This document shows, piece after piece, positions 36,355-45,334 of a stretch of 64,000 bases of DNA. A program made the position numbers and the translations under genes. The notes beneath the pieces were generated by a model. It saw only the letters and a program-made list of their open reading frames with translations, was not told where the DNA came from and ran no database searches. Origin of the DNA: Pseudomonadota bacterium (lineage in GTDB: Bacteria > Pseudomonadota > Alphaproteobacteria > Rhizobiales > Phreatobacteraceae); assembly GCA_023416965.1 (NCBI GenBank), contig JAEZGJ010000065.1, positions 6,830 to 70,829 on the forward strand, written 5' to 3'. How positions within the stretch are numbered: the stretch's first letter is position 1; every line of letters starts with the position of its first letter.

Positions 36355-38442
36355 TCAGCGCCACATGCCGCGCATCCTTGCCTTAAGGTCCACCTGCACG
36401 TCGGGCCGCGGCGCCCGCCCTGCCGCATCGCCTGACGGCGGCGGCCATGACACACCGGCAAAGCGGTCGAGCATGGCGGCGGTGATGAAGCGGCTGCGCG
36501 CGGCATAGACGTGCCGGTCGCCGCGGGCCGCCTGGCCGTGCACGAAGAACCGTTGCGGCGTGATGACGTGCAGGCTGTCCCGGGCGCGGGTCATGGCGAC
36601 GTAGAGAAGCCGCCTCTCCTCCTCAACCTCCTCCTTCGTGCCGACGGCGAGATCGGAGGGGATGCAGCCGTCGACGACGTTGAGGATGAACACCTTCGTC
36701 CATTCCTGGCCCTTGGCCGAATGGATGGTCGAGAGGATGAGATAGTCCTCGTCCAGATGCGGCGGGCCCGCCTCGTCGCTGGTCGCATCCGGCGGGTCGA
36801 GCGTCAGCTCGGTGAGGAACCGCTCGCGGGAGGCGTAACCGGAGGCGATCTGCTCGAGCTGCACCAGGTCCGCGCGGCGGGCCGTCGCGTCCTCGTGCCG
36901 GCGCTCCAGGTGGGGTTCGTACCAGAGCCTGACGCGTTCGAGGTCGGTCGGCCATGCCGGCTTCGACCGCAGGCCGGCGAACAGGTCGACGAAGGCCGGC
37001 CAGTGCTCCTGCGCACGCGCCGGAGCCCGGTAGACCTGGAGGCCGAGCACCGGATCGAGCGCCATGGCCATGGACTCCATGGCGCCGGCGGCCGCGCTCG
37101 GTCCGATGCCGGGCATGAGCTGCATCACGCGGAAGGCCGCCACCCGGTCCTTCGGGTTCTCGGCGAAGCGCAGCACGGCGAGCGTGTCCTTCACATGGGC
37201 ACTGTCGAGGAATTTCAGGCCGCCGAACTTCACGAAGGGGATGTTGCGCCGGGTCAGCTCCACCTCCAGCGGGCCGGAATGGTGGGCGGCGCGGAACAGC
37301 ACCGCCTGTGACTTCAGCGCGATCCCCTCCTCGCGCGCGGCGAGCACGCTGGCGGCGACGAACCGGGCCTGGTCCGCCTCGTCGCGCACGCTCACGAGTT
37401 CCGGCTTCTCCGGGGATCGCCGCTCTGTCCACAGGTCCTTGGTGAAGCGCTCGGCCGCCTCGCCGATCACCCGGTTGGCGGCATCGAGGATGGTGTCGGT
37501 CGAGCGGTAGTTCCGGTCCAGTGTGACGATCCGGGCGGGCGCGGGAAAGGATGCTGGAAAATCCAGGATGTTGCGCACCTCGGCGGCCCGGAACGAGTAG
37601 ATCGACTGGGCGTCGTCGCCGACGACGGTGAGCCCCCTGCCCTCCGGCTTGAGCGCCAGCAGGATCGCCGCCTGGAGCCGGTTCGTGTCCTGGTACTCGT
37701 CGACGAGGATGTGGTCGAAGCGCGAACCGAGATGCGCGGCCATGGCGGGCTCGGCACACATCTGCGCCCACCACAGGAGCAGGTCGTCATAATCGAGGAC
37801 GTTTTGGGCCTGCTTGGCCTCGACATAGGCGGCGAAGAGCCGCTTCAGCTCCTCGGCCCAGCCGGCGCACCACGGAAAATGCCTGGCGAGGACGGGCGCG
37901 ATGTCGGCCTGCATGTTCACGGCCCGCGAATAGATGGCGAGGCACGTGCCCTTCGTCGGAAACCGGCTGTCGGCGCCGGAGAGGCCGAGCTCGTGGCGGA
38001 CGAGGTTCATCAGGTCGGCCGAATCCTCCCGGTCGTGGATGGTGAAGGCGGGGTCGAGGCCGATCTCCAGGGCATAGTCGCGCAGGACCCTCGCCCCCAT
38101 CGCGTGGAATGTCCCGGCCCAGGTCAGCCCCTCGGTCAGAGTCGCGGCCTTCTCCCCCATCACCCGGCGCGCGATCCGCTCGACGCGGCTCCTCATCTCG
38201 GCCGCCGCCCGCCGGGAGAAGGTCATGAGCAGGATGCGGCGCGGGTCGGCCCCCTTCACGATGAGATGGGCGACGCGGTGGGCGAGCGTGTTGGTCTTGC
38301 CCGAACCGGCGCCGGCGATGACCAGAAGAGGACCGTCGATGCCGCCCTCGCCATGCTCGACGGCAGCCCGCTGGGCCGGATTGAGCCGGTCGAGGTGGTC
38401 GACGGCTTCGCCCTGCGGCTGCGAATCGATGATCTCGGACAT
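36355..38442 (-). CDS. UvrD/PcrA-like superfamily 1 DNA helicase
   Basis: A 695-residue ATP-dependent 3'-5' helicase. The motifs run in order: I (AGAGSGKT), II (ILVDEYQDTN), III (VVGDDAQSIYSFR), IV (LDRNYRSTD), V (ILSTIHSAKGQEW) and VI (EERRLLYVAMTRA). The length is close to PcrA/UvrD (about 700). It acts in the cytoplasm in DNA repair or replication restart. It lies 72 bases after the broken TPR gene on the same strand and looks like a housekeeping or accessory helicase, not a part of the transport clusters. Confidence 0.93.
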   Translation of the reverse strand: MSEIIDSQPQGEAVDHLDRLNPAQRAAVEHGEGGIDGPLLVIAGAGSGKTNTLAHRVAHLIVKGADPRRILLMTFSRRAAAEMRSRVERIARRVMGEKAATLTEGLTWAGTFHAMGARVLRDYALEIGLDPAFTIHDREDSADLMNLVRHELGLSGADSRFPTKGTCLAIYSRAVNMQADIAPVLARHFPWCAGWAEELKRLFAAYVEAKQAQNVLDYDDLLLWWAQMCAEPAMAAHLGSRFDHILVDEYQDTNRLQAAILLALKPEGRGLTVVGDDAQSIYSFRAAEVRNILDFPASFPAPARIVTLDRNYRSTDTILDAANRVIGEAAERFTKDLWTERRSPEKPELVSVRDEADQARFVAASVLAAREEGIALKSQAVLFRAAHHSGPLEVELTRRNIPFVKFGGLKFLDSAHVKDTLAVLRFAENPKDRVAAFRVMQLMPGIGPSAAAGAMESMAMALDPVLGLQVYRAPARAQEHWPAFVDLFAGLRSKPAWPTDLERVRLWYEPHLERRHEDATARRADLVQLEQIASGYASRERFLTELTLDPPDATSDEAGPPHLDEDYLILSTIHSAKGQEWTKVFILNVVDGCIPSDLAVGTKEEVEEERRLLYVAMTRARDSLHVITPQRFFVHGQAARGDRHVYAARSRFITAAMLDRFAGVSWPPPSGDAAGRAPRPDVQVDLKARMRGMWR

Positions 38443-38514
38443 GGGCCGACTGAACGATGTTTCCGCTTCGTTCGCAATCTCGGGGGCCGGCGCAAGGAGA
38501 TGGCGGCAGGTCGG

Positions 38515-39833
38515 TCAGGCCGCGAGGCTCCGCATCCACGCGCTGTCGCGCGGCGAGGGCCGCCGGTGCAGGCGCTCGTCCAGCAGCCTGCGGGCCTTCT
38601 CGGCCTCGCCGCTGCGCATCAGCGCCACCAGCAGCGTATCCTCGAAGACCTCGCGCTGCGCGCCGCTGCCGCCGATGCGCACCACCTCGGCCGCCAGGGG
38701 CTCGAGAATGGCGACGCACGCTGCGTAGCGCTCCTCCGCGAAGGCCAGGGCGGCCTTGCAGAGGCCGGGAACGACGGCACCGGCCGCAAGCGTGCCGGCC
38801 TCGACGAGCCGGGTCGTGACATCGATGCGCTGCTGCAGGGGCCCGGCCCGGCCGGTGGCCGCCTGGGCAAGGCCCAGATGCACGTCGATGAAGGCCTGGC
38901 CCGGCGTCGGGAACTTCTCCTCGGCATAGTCCGCCGCCTGCCGCCAGAGCTCTGCTGGAACATCATGGCCATAGGCCCCCATGCGCCAGAGGAAAGACAC
39001 CGTGTCCGTGACGATGTTGATCGGCAGGCCGAGCGAGGCGTCGGGTCGGACGGACCCGTGATAGATCGCCAGAGCCCGCGCGGCATCGCCCCGCTCCAGC
39101 GCCGCCAGCGCCTGGTGCCAGGCGATATGGCCGTGCAGGACACCCGACCGGTCATAGGTGGGCAGCCAGTCCTCGATGAGCGCCTCGGCCTCGGCTCCCG
39201 AGCCATCCTCGAACATGGCGTGCGAGACGGCATGGGCGCCATTGGCATTGGCCCGCCGCAGCGCGAATCCCCTTTCGGCGAGGTCGCGGCCGAAGGCGAC
39301 GGCTCCGTTCTCCGCCTGCGACCAGCCCCGATAGGTCAAGAACCACCAGTCCTCGTCCGAAAACTGCGCGGCGTGCCGCTCGCAGAGGTCGACGCGGGCC
39401 TGGTCGTGGTCAGCCATGCCGGAAAAAGCGAAAAGCCCGAAGGCGCCGAGCGGCAGGCCGAAGATGACGACTGGCGCGGCCAGGTGTCGAGATGGGTGAG
39501 GACGCGATCAAGGGCGAGTGCGCCGTGGCCGCCGATGGCGAGGGACAGCGCCTCCACGTGGCTTCGCTCCCGCTCCGTCCCGCTGGCCCGGACGAGTTCG
39601 GCCGCACGGGCGATGTGCCTGCGGGCATCCTGCGGTTCGGCCCTGACGGCATGGGCCCGCGCCAGAGCCGCATGGGCAAGGGCGAAGCCGGCATCGGCTT
39701 GCACGGCCCGGCGCAGCGTCGCCACGACGCCCGGCCAGGCCGAGAGGAGGAGGTCGACGCCGTCGCGGTACAGCGCCGCCGCCTCGCCGGAGCGGGTGGT
39801 GATGGGCAGGCCGCGGCCATCCACATGGGCCAT
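38515..39833 (-). pseudogene. TTC38-like tetratricopeptide repeat protein, split by a frameshift
   Basis: Two overlapping frames together give one protein of about 438 residues that resembles the TTC38 family along its length. The N-terminal part reads from ATG 39833 (GEAAALYRDGVDLLLSAWPG, HAALARAHAV) to LDTWPR near 39475. The family sequence then goes on in another frame as VVIFGLPLGAFGLFAFSG into MADHDQARVDLCE, NANGAHAVSHAMFEDG, GHIAWHQALAALERGDAARAL and VVRIGGSGAQREVFEDTLL. One base appears to be missing between about 39470 and 39480. Without the shift the first frame runs to 39336 with no family match. It is either a true pseudogene or a sequencing slip. The family has TPR-like helices and no known reaction. 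Confidence 0.8.
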
Positions 39834-40139
39834 GATCGATCTCCGGGTGCAGGCGTCGCCAGAGGGTCATTGGATGCACCATTCGGCGGCTCGCACCAGC
39901 GGCAATGGCGGCGGCCGGTCATCCCGCGGCACCGCGGGCCTGCGGAACGCGGTGTCCCCATCGTCGGGATTTGACCCGACGAGCCCGCCAGGGCAGACCG
40001 TGCCGGCTCTCTCCGGGCCAAAACCGCCTCTCCGCACGGCAGCGGGGCCCTTGGCGACGTCGATCAAAGGAACCCCTGTTGGGCCGCTCCCGTTGCCCTG
40101 GTGAGCGCACAAGCGCATGCAAAACCAGAGAGGGCTCTC
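39834..40139. other. 306-base gene-free stretch with two perfect inverted repeats
   Basis: No gene is supported here. Two dyads stand out. CCCGCGGCACCGCGGG (39923-39938) has seven-base arms around CA. The second has arms TCGTCGGG (39961-39968) and CCCGACGA (39975-39982) around ATTTGA. Neither has a T-run. The left end holds the CGGAG ribosome site of the TPR gene (read leftwards) and the right end the GAGAGGG site of the DUF378 gene, so both promoters must be in this stretch. Operators or RNA hairpins are possible. Confidence 0.4.
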
Positions 40140-40370
40140 ATGAAGGCGATCAATCTCCTCACGCTGTTCCTGATCATTGTCGGCGGCGTCAATTGGGGCC
40201 TCGTGGGGCTGTTCCAGTTCGACCTCGTCGCCGCCATCTTCGGCGGCCAGCAGGCGGTCCTGTCCCGGCTTGTCTACATCCTGGTCGGCGCCTCTGCCGT
40301 CTGGCAACTCTATCCGCTCATCCGCGCGAGCCAGTCCGGCGAGGTGGCCGCCGAACGCAACCGAATCTGA
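40140..40370 (+). CDS. DUF378 family small membrane protein
   Basis: A 76-residue protein with two membrane helices, near identical in layout to the DUF378 (YuzA-like) family: MKAINLLTLFLIIVGGVNWGLVGLF then FDLVAAIFGG and LVYILVGASAVWQL. The ATG at 40140 has GAGAGGG upstream; an earlier in-frame GTG at 40101 would add 13 polar residues. The function of the family is unknown; members are often stress-induced. It stands alone: the next 246 bases (40371-40616) hold no gene. Confidence 0.87.
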   Translation: MKAINLLTLFLIIVGGVNWGLVGLFQFDLVAAIFGGQQAVLSRLVYILVGASAVWQLYPLIRASQSGEVAAERNRI

Positions 40371-40616
40371 CCGGAGGGAACGGCAGGCGCCTCCGCGACT
40401 GGCTGGCGGGCGTCTGACCTTCCCGGCGGCATCGACATCGGGATCATGACAAGCCGGGCCTTGGCGCCGTGACGATCCCGGCCGCGAACTGGGGGTGCCG
40501 TGGCGTCTCCGCCAGCCATCCTTCGACGGGCCTCGCGGCAGGGTAAGCTGCCTGCCGACGACTTTCGCAACCTTCGTCAAGCAACGCCTGGACGGGCCGG
40601 CGCCGGCGATCACCGC

Positions 40617-42191
40617 CTACCGGTCCACATCCCAGAACATGGGATAGGAGGATTGCGGCAGGTTCTTCAGATCCGAGCGATAGCCGGCGGGTATGGTGAA
40701 CTGTCCCCACATTACCGCGGGCGTGAGTTCATAGGCGATGGCCTGGATCTCGGCGGCGACCCGTCGCCGCGCGTCGTCGTCCTCGGCCCGGGTAAATGCC
40801 TTCAACAGGTCAGGAATGCGGGTGTCGCACGACCATCCCGGGAAATCTGCACAGGTCGACGCGATATAGAAATGGCTGAGCGGCGAGATCATGTCGGTGC
40901 CGTTCGAATAGACGGAGAACATGGACCAGCCGTCCTTCTTGGCCCGGCGCGCGAGCACGGTTCCCCAGTCCATCGTCTGCTCGTCCACGGTGAAGCCGAC
41001 GTTCTTCATGTTCTGGGCGAGGACCTGTGCGGCGGTCTGGCTGATGGAGCCGGCGACCTCGAGGATGATCACCGGCTGGCCCGCATAGCTGGTCGCTTTC
41101 AGCGCCGCCCTCGCGGCCTCGAGGTCGAGCTTCGCGACCTCCGATCCCGCCGTCGTCGACAACGGAGCATCGCACATCCAGAAGGAGGGACACTGGGGCG
41201 CCCGGAATTCCTCGGGAATGCCGATTGCGGACAGAATGGATGACTGGTCGGCCAGTTTCCACAACACGCGGCGCACGGCGGGGTCGTTGAAGGGCGCGGA
41301 TTCGTGGTTGAGGCGGAAATTACCCTGGAACTGGTGGATTCCACCGATGCCGAGGAGCTTCACGTCCCGTGCCCGTCGCAGCAGCGACAGCGAGTCGAAG
41401 GGCAGGTACTGCATGTAGTCGATCTCGCCCTTGATGAGGGCGCTGGCGCCCGTCATCTGGTCGGGCATGACCTTCAGGTCGATCCTGTCGACCTTGACGT
41501 TCCGGCCACCCGCCAGGAAGTCGGAAGGCTCCTTGCGTGGCACGTAGTCCGGGTTCCTCTCGATGATCATCGAGTTGCCGGACTTCCACAGATCCGCCCT
41601 GAACCTGAAGGGGCCCGAGCCTACGGGCATCGCCATCAGGCGCTGGTCTCCGGGCGTCGAGGCAAAGCGCATCGGCATCATCACCGGCAGCGGCGCATTC
41701 GCCTTGCCGAGCGCCTGCAGCATCAGCGGGAACGGCTCCTTGAGGATGATGGAGAAGGTCTTGTCGTCCTTCGCCGCCATGGACGCTGTCGCGGCGCGCA
41801 GCATCCGGCCGAGCGCGTCGCGCGGCGACCAGCGGTTGATCGAGGCGACGCATTCGGCAGCGGTGACCGGCGGCCCGTCGTGCCATTTCAGGCCGTCCCT
41901 TAGTGTGAAGGTCCACGTCAGCTTGTCGGGCGAGGTCTCGAACGCCTCCACCATCTGCGGTCGTATCTGGCCCTTGCCGTCCATGGAGAACAGCGTGTCC
42001 CAGATGTGGTAGCCGAAGGTGCGGGTGATCGCCGCCGTCGTGAAGTGTGGATCGAAGATGATGACTTCCGATTCCAGCACCACGTTGAGCTGTTTCGTGG
42101 CCAGCGCCTCGCGGGGTCGCCAGATGCTCGCGACCCCGAGGGCCGAGGCTCCGGCAAGGGCTGTCCGGCGTGTCATGGGGGGAAAGGCCAT
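40617..42191 (-). CDS. Orphan dipeptide-type ABC substrate-binding protein, Tat-like signal
   Basis: A 524-residue SBP_bac_5 protein. The leader has MTRRTALAGASALG, a twin-arginine-like motif, with cleavage near residue 32. Mature blocks include DPHFTTAAITRTFGYHIWDTLF, WTFTLRDGLKWHDGPPVTAAECVASI and PVGSGPFRF. The ATG at 42191 has GAGGAGATCACC in front. No permease or ATPase gene is adjacent, so it must work with a transporter encoded elsewhere, perhaps the Dpp-like set at 31.6-35.5 kb. It diverges from two amidase genes, which suggests that its ligand is an amide. Confidence 0.88.
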   Translation of the reverse strand: MAFPPMTRRTALAGASALGVASIWRPREALATKQLNVVLESEVIIFDPHFTTAAITRTFGYHIWDTLFSMDGKGQIRPQMVEAFETSPDKLTWTFTLRDGLKWHDGPPVTAAECVASINRWSPRDALGRMLRAATASMAAKDDKTFSIILKEPFPLMLQALGKANAPLPVMMPMRFASTPGDQRLMAMPVGSGPFRFRADLWKSGNSMIIERNPDYVPRKEPSDFLAGGRNVKVDRIDLKVMPDQMTGASALIKGEIDYMQYLPFDSLSLLRRARDVKLLGIGGIHQFQGNFRLNHESAPFNDPAVRRVLWKLADQSSILSAIGIPEEFRAPQCPSFWMCDAPLSTTAGSEVAKLDLEAARAALKATSYAGQPVIILEVAGSISQTAAQVLAQNMKNVGFTVDEQTMDWGTVLARRAKKDGWSMFSVYSNGTDMISPLSHFYIASTCADFPGWSCDTRIPDLLKAFTRAEDDDARRRVAAEIQAIAYELTPAVMWGQFTIPAGYRSDLKNLPQSSYPMFWDVDR

Positions 42192-42385
42192 GGTGATCTC
42201 CTCGCTCGCAGGGGTGGTCGCAGCGGACCGCAAAGCGGCCAAGAGAATGCACGTTCGTCAGGCAGGTCGAGGTTAGCCCCATGGGCCGGGCGTGCAAGGG
42301 GGCGACGCGCCGCCAGCCGCGCCGGCAGGGCAGCTTTGCACGAGACCCTTTTCCCGACACGGCGGCTGGACGGCTCCGGCCCACG

Positions 42386-42430
42386 GCCACAAGATCGTGG
42401 CGAGGAGGACCACGGCCGGTCGACGGCCGT
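42386..42430. repeat. Two inverted repeats in the divergent SBP/amidase region
   Basis: GCCACAAGATCGTGGC (42386-42401) has perfect five-base arms around AAGATC. ACGGCCGGTCGACGGCCGT (42412-42430) has six-base arms ACGGCC and GGCCGT around GGTCGAC. Both lie within 75 bases before the amidase ATG at 42457 and are the strongest dyads in this 265-base divergent space. They are candidates for a regulator site; no regulator gene is next to them. Confidence 0.35.
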
Positions 42431-42456
42431 CAGATCCTCACCCCGCGAGGCTGCCC

Positions 42457-43890
42457 ATGCGCGACGCCGACCTTCTCTTCACCTCCGCCACCAGGGCAGC
42501 GGCGCTCATCCGCGCCAGGAAGCTCTCGCCTGTCGACTATGTCGCCGCGGTGCTGGAGGCCATGGACAGGGGACAGAGGCGGCTGAATTGCTTCGTGACC
42601 ATCATGGACGAGGAGGCGATGGCCGACGCGCGCCGCGCCGAGGCCGCGGTGATGGCGGGCGACAGGCTCGGCCCCCTCCACGGCGTTCCGGTCCACATCA
42701 AGGACCTCATCGACGTCGCCGGCGTCAGCACCACCCACGGCACCGCCATCTACGCCGACAATGTGGCGAGGACCGACGATGTGCTGGTGACGCGCCTGCG
42801 CGCCGCCGGCGCCATCATCGTCGGCAAGACGACCACGCCGGAATTCGGCAACAAGGGTCTGACGGACGGGCCGCTCTTCGGCGTGACGCGGAACCCCTGG
42901 AATACGGACCGCACGCCTGGCGGCTCCAGTGGCGGGGCGGCCGCCGCCGTCGCGGCCGGCCGCGCGCCCCTGGGACTGGGACCCGACGGGGCCGGTTCGG
43001 TACGCGGCCCCGCGGCATGCTGCGGTCTTGTCGGCCTGAAGCCCACGCTGGGCGCGGTGCCCTACGACACCACCCGCGACGCCTTCGGGAACAACATCTA
43101 CGCCGGTCCCCTCGCCCGCACCGTCACCGACGCCGCGGTCATGCATGCCGTTCTCACCGGGGCCACCCCAAAGGATCCCTGGAGCCAGGCCGGCGAAGAC
43201 GGGCGGCGGCTGTCGCCGACGCTCGTGGGGGCCGACCTCTCCGGCATCCGCATCGGTCATATCGCCCGCTGCGCCAATCCGCGGGTGGCGGCCGACGTCG
43301 CCGCCAACACCCGGTCTGGGCTGGACGCCTGGGCGGAACTGGGGGCTGAGGTCGAGGACGTCGACGATGCGATCGACTGGATCGAACTGGAGGGCCGCAT
43401 CCTCTACCAGGCGAATTTCGCCGTGTTCTGCGCGCCCTTCCTGCCGAAATGGCAGAACCGGATGGATCCGGTCACCCTCGCCTTCATGCAGCGCGGCGGA
43501 ACCTTCTCGCTCGCCGACTTCCGCAATGCCCAGTTCGCGCGGACCCGGCTGTTCCGCCAGATCCAGGCGCTGTTCGAACGCTACGATTTCCTGGTCATGC
43601 CCACCCACACCCGCAGCGCCCTGCCGGTCACTTTCGACGCCGCCAACGACGAGGTCGAGGTGGATGGCGTGAAGTGCGGCATCACCCGCCAGGGCTGGAC
43701 GTCCTACCAGTATCCCTTCAACCTGACGGGCCATCCCGCCGTGTCGGTTCCCTCGGGCTTCGCCGCCGACGGCCTGCCCACCGGGCTGCAGATCGTCGCC
43801 CGGTGGGGTGCCGACACTGACATGCTGCGGCTCGCCTCCCTGCTCGAACTGACGCGCCCCTGGGCGCAGCACCGTCCGCCCGCCGCGTGA
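42457..43890 (+). CDS. Amidase-signature enzyme
   Basis: A 477-residue amidase-signature hydrolase. Catalytic Lys82 lies in VHIKDLIDVAGV, the cis-Ser region is [13 protein letters not shown], and the nucleophile is in the variant GPDGAGSVRGPAA. The start at 42457 has GCGAGG upstream and gives the usual N-terminus (LLFTSATRAAALIRARKLSPVDYV). A second amidase follows after only eight bases. The two share the general layout but differ in the substrate-facing C-terminal third, so they may act on related amides or in sequence. A GatA role is excluded by lack of gatB and gatC. Confidence 0.9.
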   Translation: MRDADLLFTSATRAAALIRARKLSPVDYVAAVLEAMDRGQRRLNCFVTIMDEEAMADARRAEAAVMAGDRLGPLHGVPVHIKDLIDVAGVSTTHGTAIYADNVARTDDVLVTRLRAAGAIIVGKTTTPEFGNKGLTDGPLFGVTRNPWNTDRTPGGSSGGAAAAVAAGRAPLGLGPDGAGSVRGPAACCGLVGLKPTLGAVPYDTTRDAFGNNIYAGPLARTVTDAAVMHAVLTGATPKDPWSQAGEDGRRLSPTLVGADLSGIRIGHIARCANPRVAADVAANTRSGLDAWAELGAEVEDVDDAIDWIELEGRILYQANFAVFCAPFLPKWQNRMDPVTLAFMQRGGTFSLADFRNAQFARTRLFRQIQALFERYDFLVMPTHTRSALPVTFDAANDEVEVDGVKCGITRQGWTSYQYPFNLTGHPAVSVPSGFAADGLPTGLQIVARWGADTDMLRLASLLELTRPWAQHRPPAA

Positions 43891-43898
43891 GGCAAGCC

Positions 43899-45323
43899 AT
43901 GACCGAAGACGACTGCTTCCTGACCGTCGCGGAACTCGGCGAGCGCTATGCCTCCGGCTCGCTGACGCCTTCGGCTGTCGCCGAACTCCATCTCCAGCGC
44001 CTGGCTCGGATCGACCCGGTCCTCAACGCCATGCAGATCGTCGACACGGAGGGAGCGCTCGCCGCCGCCGAAGCGAGCGACACGCGCTGGCGTAGCGGCA
44101 CGCCCATCGGCCCTCTGGACGGCGTCACGGTGACGATCAAGGACAATGTCGACGTTGCCGGCTTTCCCACGCGCCACGGTTCCCTGACGACGCCGGACAC
44201 ACCGGCGCTGCACGATTCGCCGGTCGTGGCGCGCCTGCGCGAGGCCGGCGCGGTCATCCTCGGCAAGACGCGCCTGCCCGAATTCGGGTGGAAGGGGCTC
44301 ACCGACGGGCCGCTGCAGCCGGGACCGACGCGCAATCCCTGGGACATTTCCCTGTCTCCTGGCGGTTCCAGCGGCGGGGCGGCCGCCTGCGTCGCTGCGG
44401 GGATCGGAACCGTCGCCTTTGGTAATGACGGCGGCGGGTCCATCCGCATTCCCGCCAACCTCTGCGGCCTCTACGGCATCAAGCCGACCTTCGGACGCGT
44501 GCCGCATCACCTTCAGGAGGGCATGTTCGCCACCCTCGTATCCGGCGGTCCGATCACGCGGACCGTGGCGGACGCCGTCGCCACGCTGGCCGTGATGGCG
44601 CTCCCCGACGACCGCGACTGGTTCGCCCTGCCTCCCGTTCCGGCCGACTGGCTCTCCGGCCTGGCGCCGCGGCTGCAGGGCTTGCGTATCGCCTATGCCC
44701 CGGTCCTTGGCGGGATCGGTGCCGACGGCGAGGTGCGGGCGGTGGTCGACGCCGCGGTGGACACGCTGCGGGCCCACGGGGCCGATATTACCGAGGTGCC
44801 TTCGCCCATTGGCGACCTGAAGGCCCGTTTCGAAGCCTACTGGATCGGCGCCTTTGCGCGGCGCCTGCGGCTGATCCCGCGGGAGCGCTGGGACGACCTC
44901 GATCCGGCATTCCGGGACGTAGCGGAAAAGGGCCTGTCGGTGACGACGGACCAGTTGCTCGATGCCGAAGCCGCCCGCGCCGCCCTGGGTCGGGAATTTG
45001 CGATCTTTCACCGCGACTGGGATCTGCTCCTCACCCCCACCATGCCCCATGTCGCGCCGCCGGTGGAGACGATCTACCACTGCCAGGCCTATGATCGCTG
45101 GCGCGACAGCGTGCCCTTTACGCTCCCCTTCAATCTAACCGGTCAGCCGGCGTCCACGTCCTTTTGCGGTCTCTCGGCTTCGGGTCTGCCGGTGGGGCTG
45201 CAGGTGGTCGGCCCCAAATACTCCGAGCCCCTCATCCTCCAGGCGGGCCTCGCCATCGAGGCGGCGCTCGGCTTCGCGCAGCCGCACCCGGCGCTGCTGG
45301 AACGCCTCGCGAGACTCGGCTGA
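43899..45323 (+). CDS. Amidase-signature enzyme
   Basis: A 474-residue amidase. Catalytic Lys81 lies in [14 protein letters not shown], the cis-Ser region is [13 protein letters not shown], and the nucleophile lies in the canonical [15 protein letters not shown] 43899 with GAGG upstream is taken as start; a GTG at 43887 overlapping the previous stop is possible. The C-terminal block [35 protein letters not shown] is typical. It is cotranscribed with the amidase upstream. The stop codon lies in a perfect palindrome shared with the convergent aminotransferase gene. Confidence 0.9.
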   Translation: MTEDDCFLTVAELGERYASGSLTPSAVAELHLQRLARIDPVLNAMQIVDTEGALAAAEASDTRWRSGTPIGPLDGVTVTIKDNVDVAGFPTRHGSLTTPDTPALHDSPVVARLREAGAVILGKTRLPEFGWKGLTDGPLQPGPTRNPWDISLSPGGSSGGAAACVAAGIGTVAFGNDGGGSIRIPANLCGLYGIKPTFGRVPHHLQEGMFATLVSGGPITRTVADAVATLAVMALPDDRDWFALPPVPADWLSGLAPRLQGLRIAYAPVLGGIGADGEVRAVVDAAVDTLRAHGADITEVPSPIGDLKARFEAYWIGAFARRLRLIPRERWDDLDPAFRDVAEKGLSVTTDQLLDAEAARAALGREFAIFHRDWDLLLTPTMPHVAPPVETIYHCQAYDRWRDSVPFTLPFNLTGQPASTSFCGLSASGLPVGLQVVGPKYSEPLILQAGLAIEAALGFAQPHPALLERLARLG

Positions 45324-45334
45324 CGTCAGCCGAG
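45315..45334. terminator. Perfect 20-base palindrome holding both stop codons of convergent genes
   Basis: CTCGGCTGACGTCAGCCGAG is a perfect palindrome. The amidase stop TGA (45321-45323) and the reverse stop of the aminotransferase (45326-45328) sit symmetrically in its centre, two bases apart. There is no loop and no T-run, so it may act as a two-way RNA end or as a protein site. No other terminator is possible between these genes. Confidence 0.5.

Noticed and set aside
42457..45323. GatA (Glu-tRNA amidotransferase) for the tandem amidases
   Set aside because: No gatB or gatC is linked, there are two different amidases in tandem, and the flanking motifs fit general amidases better.
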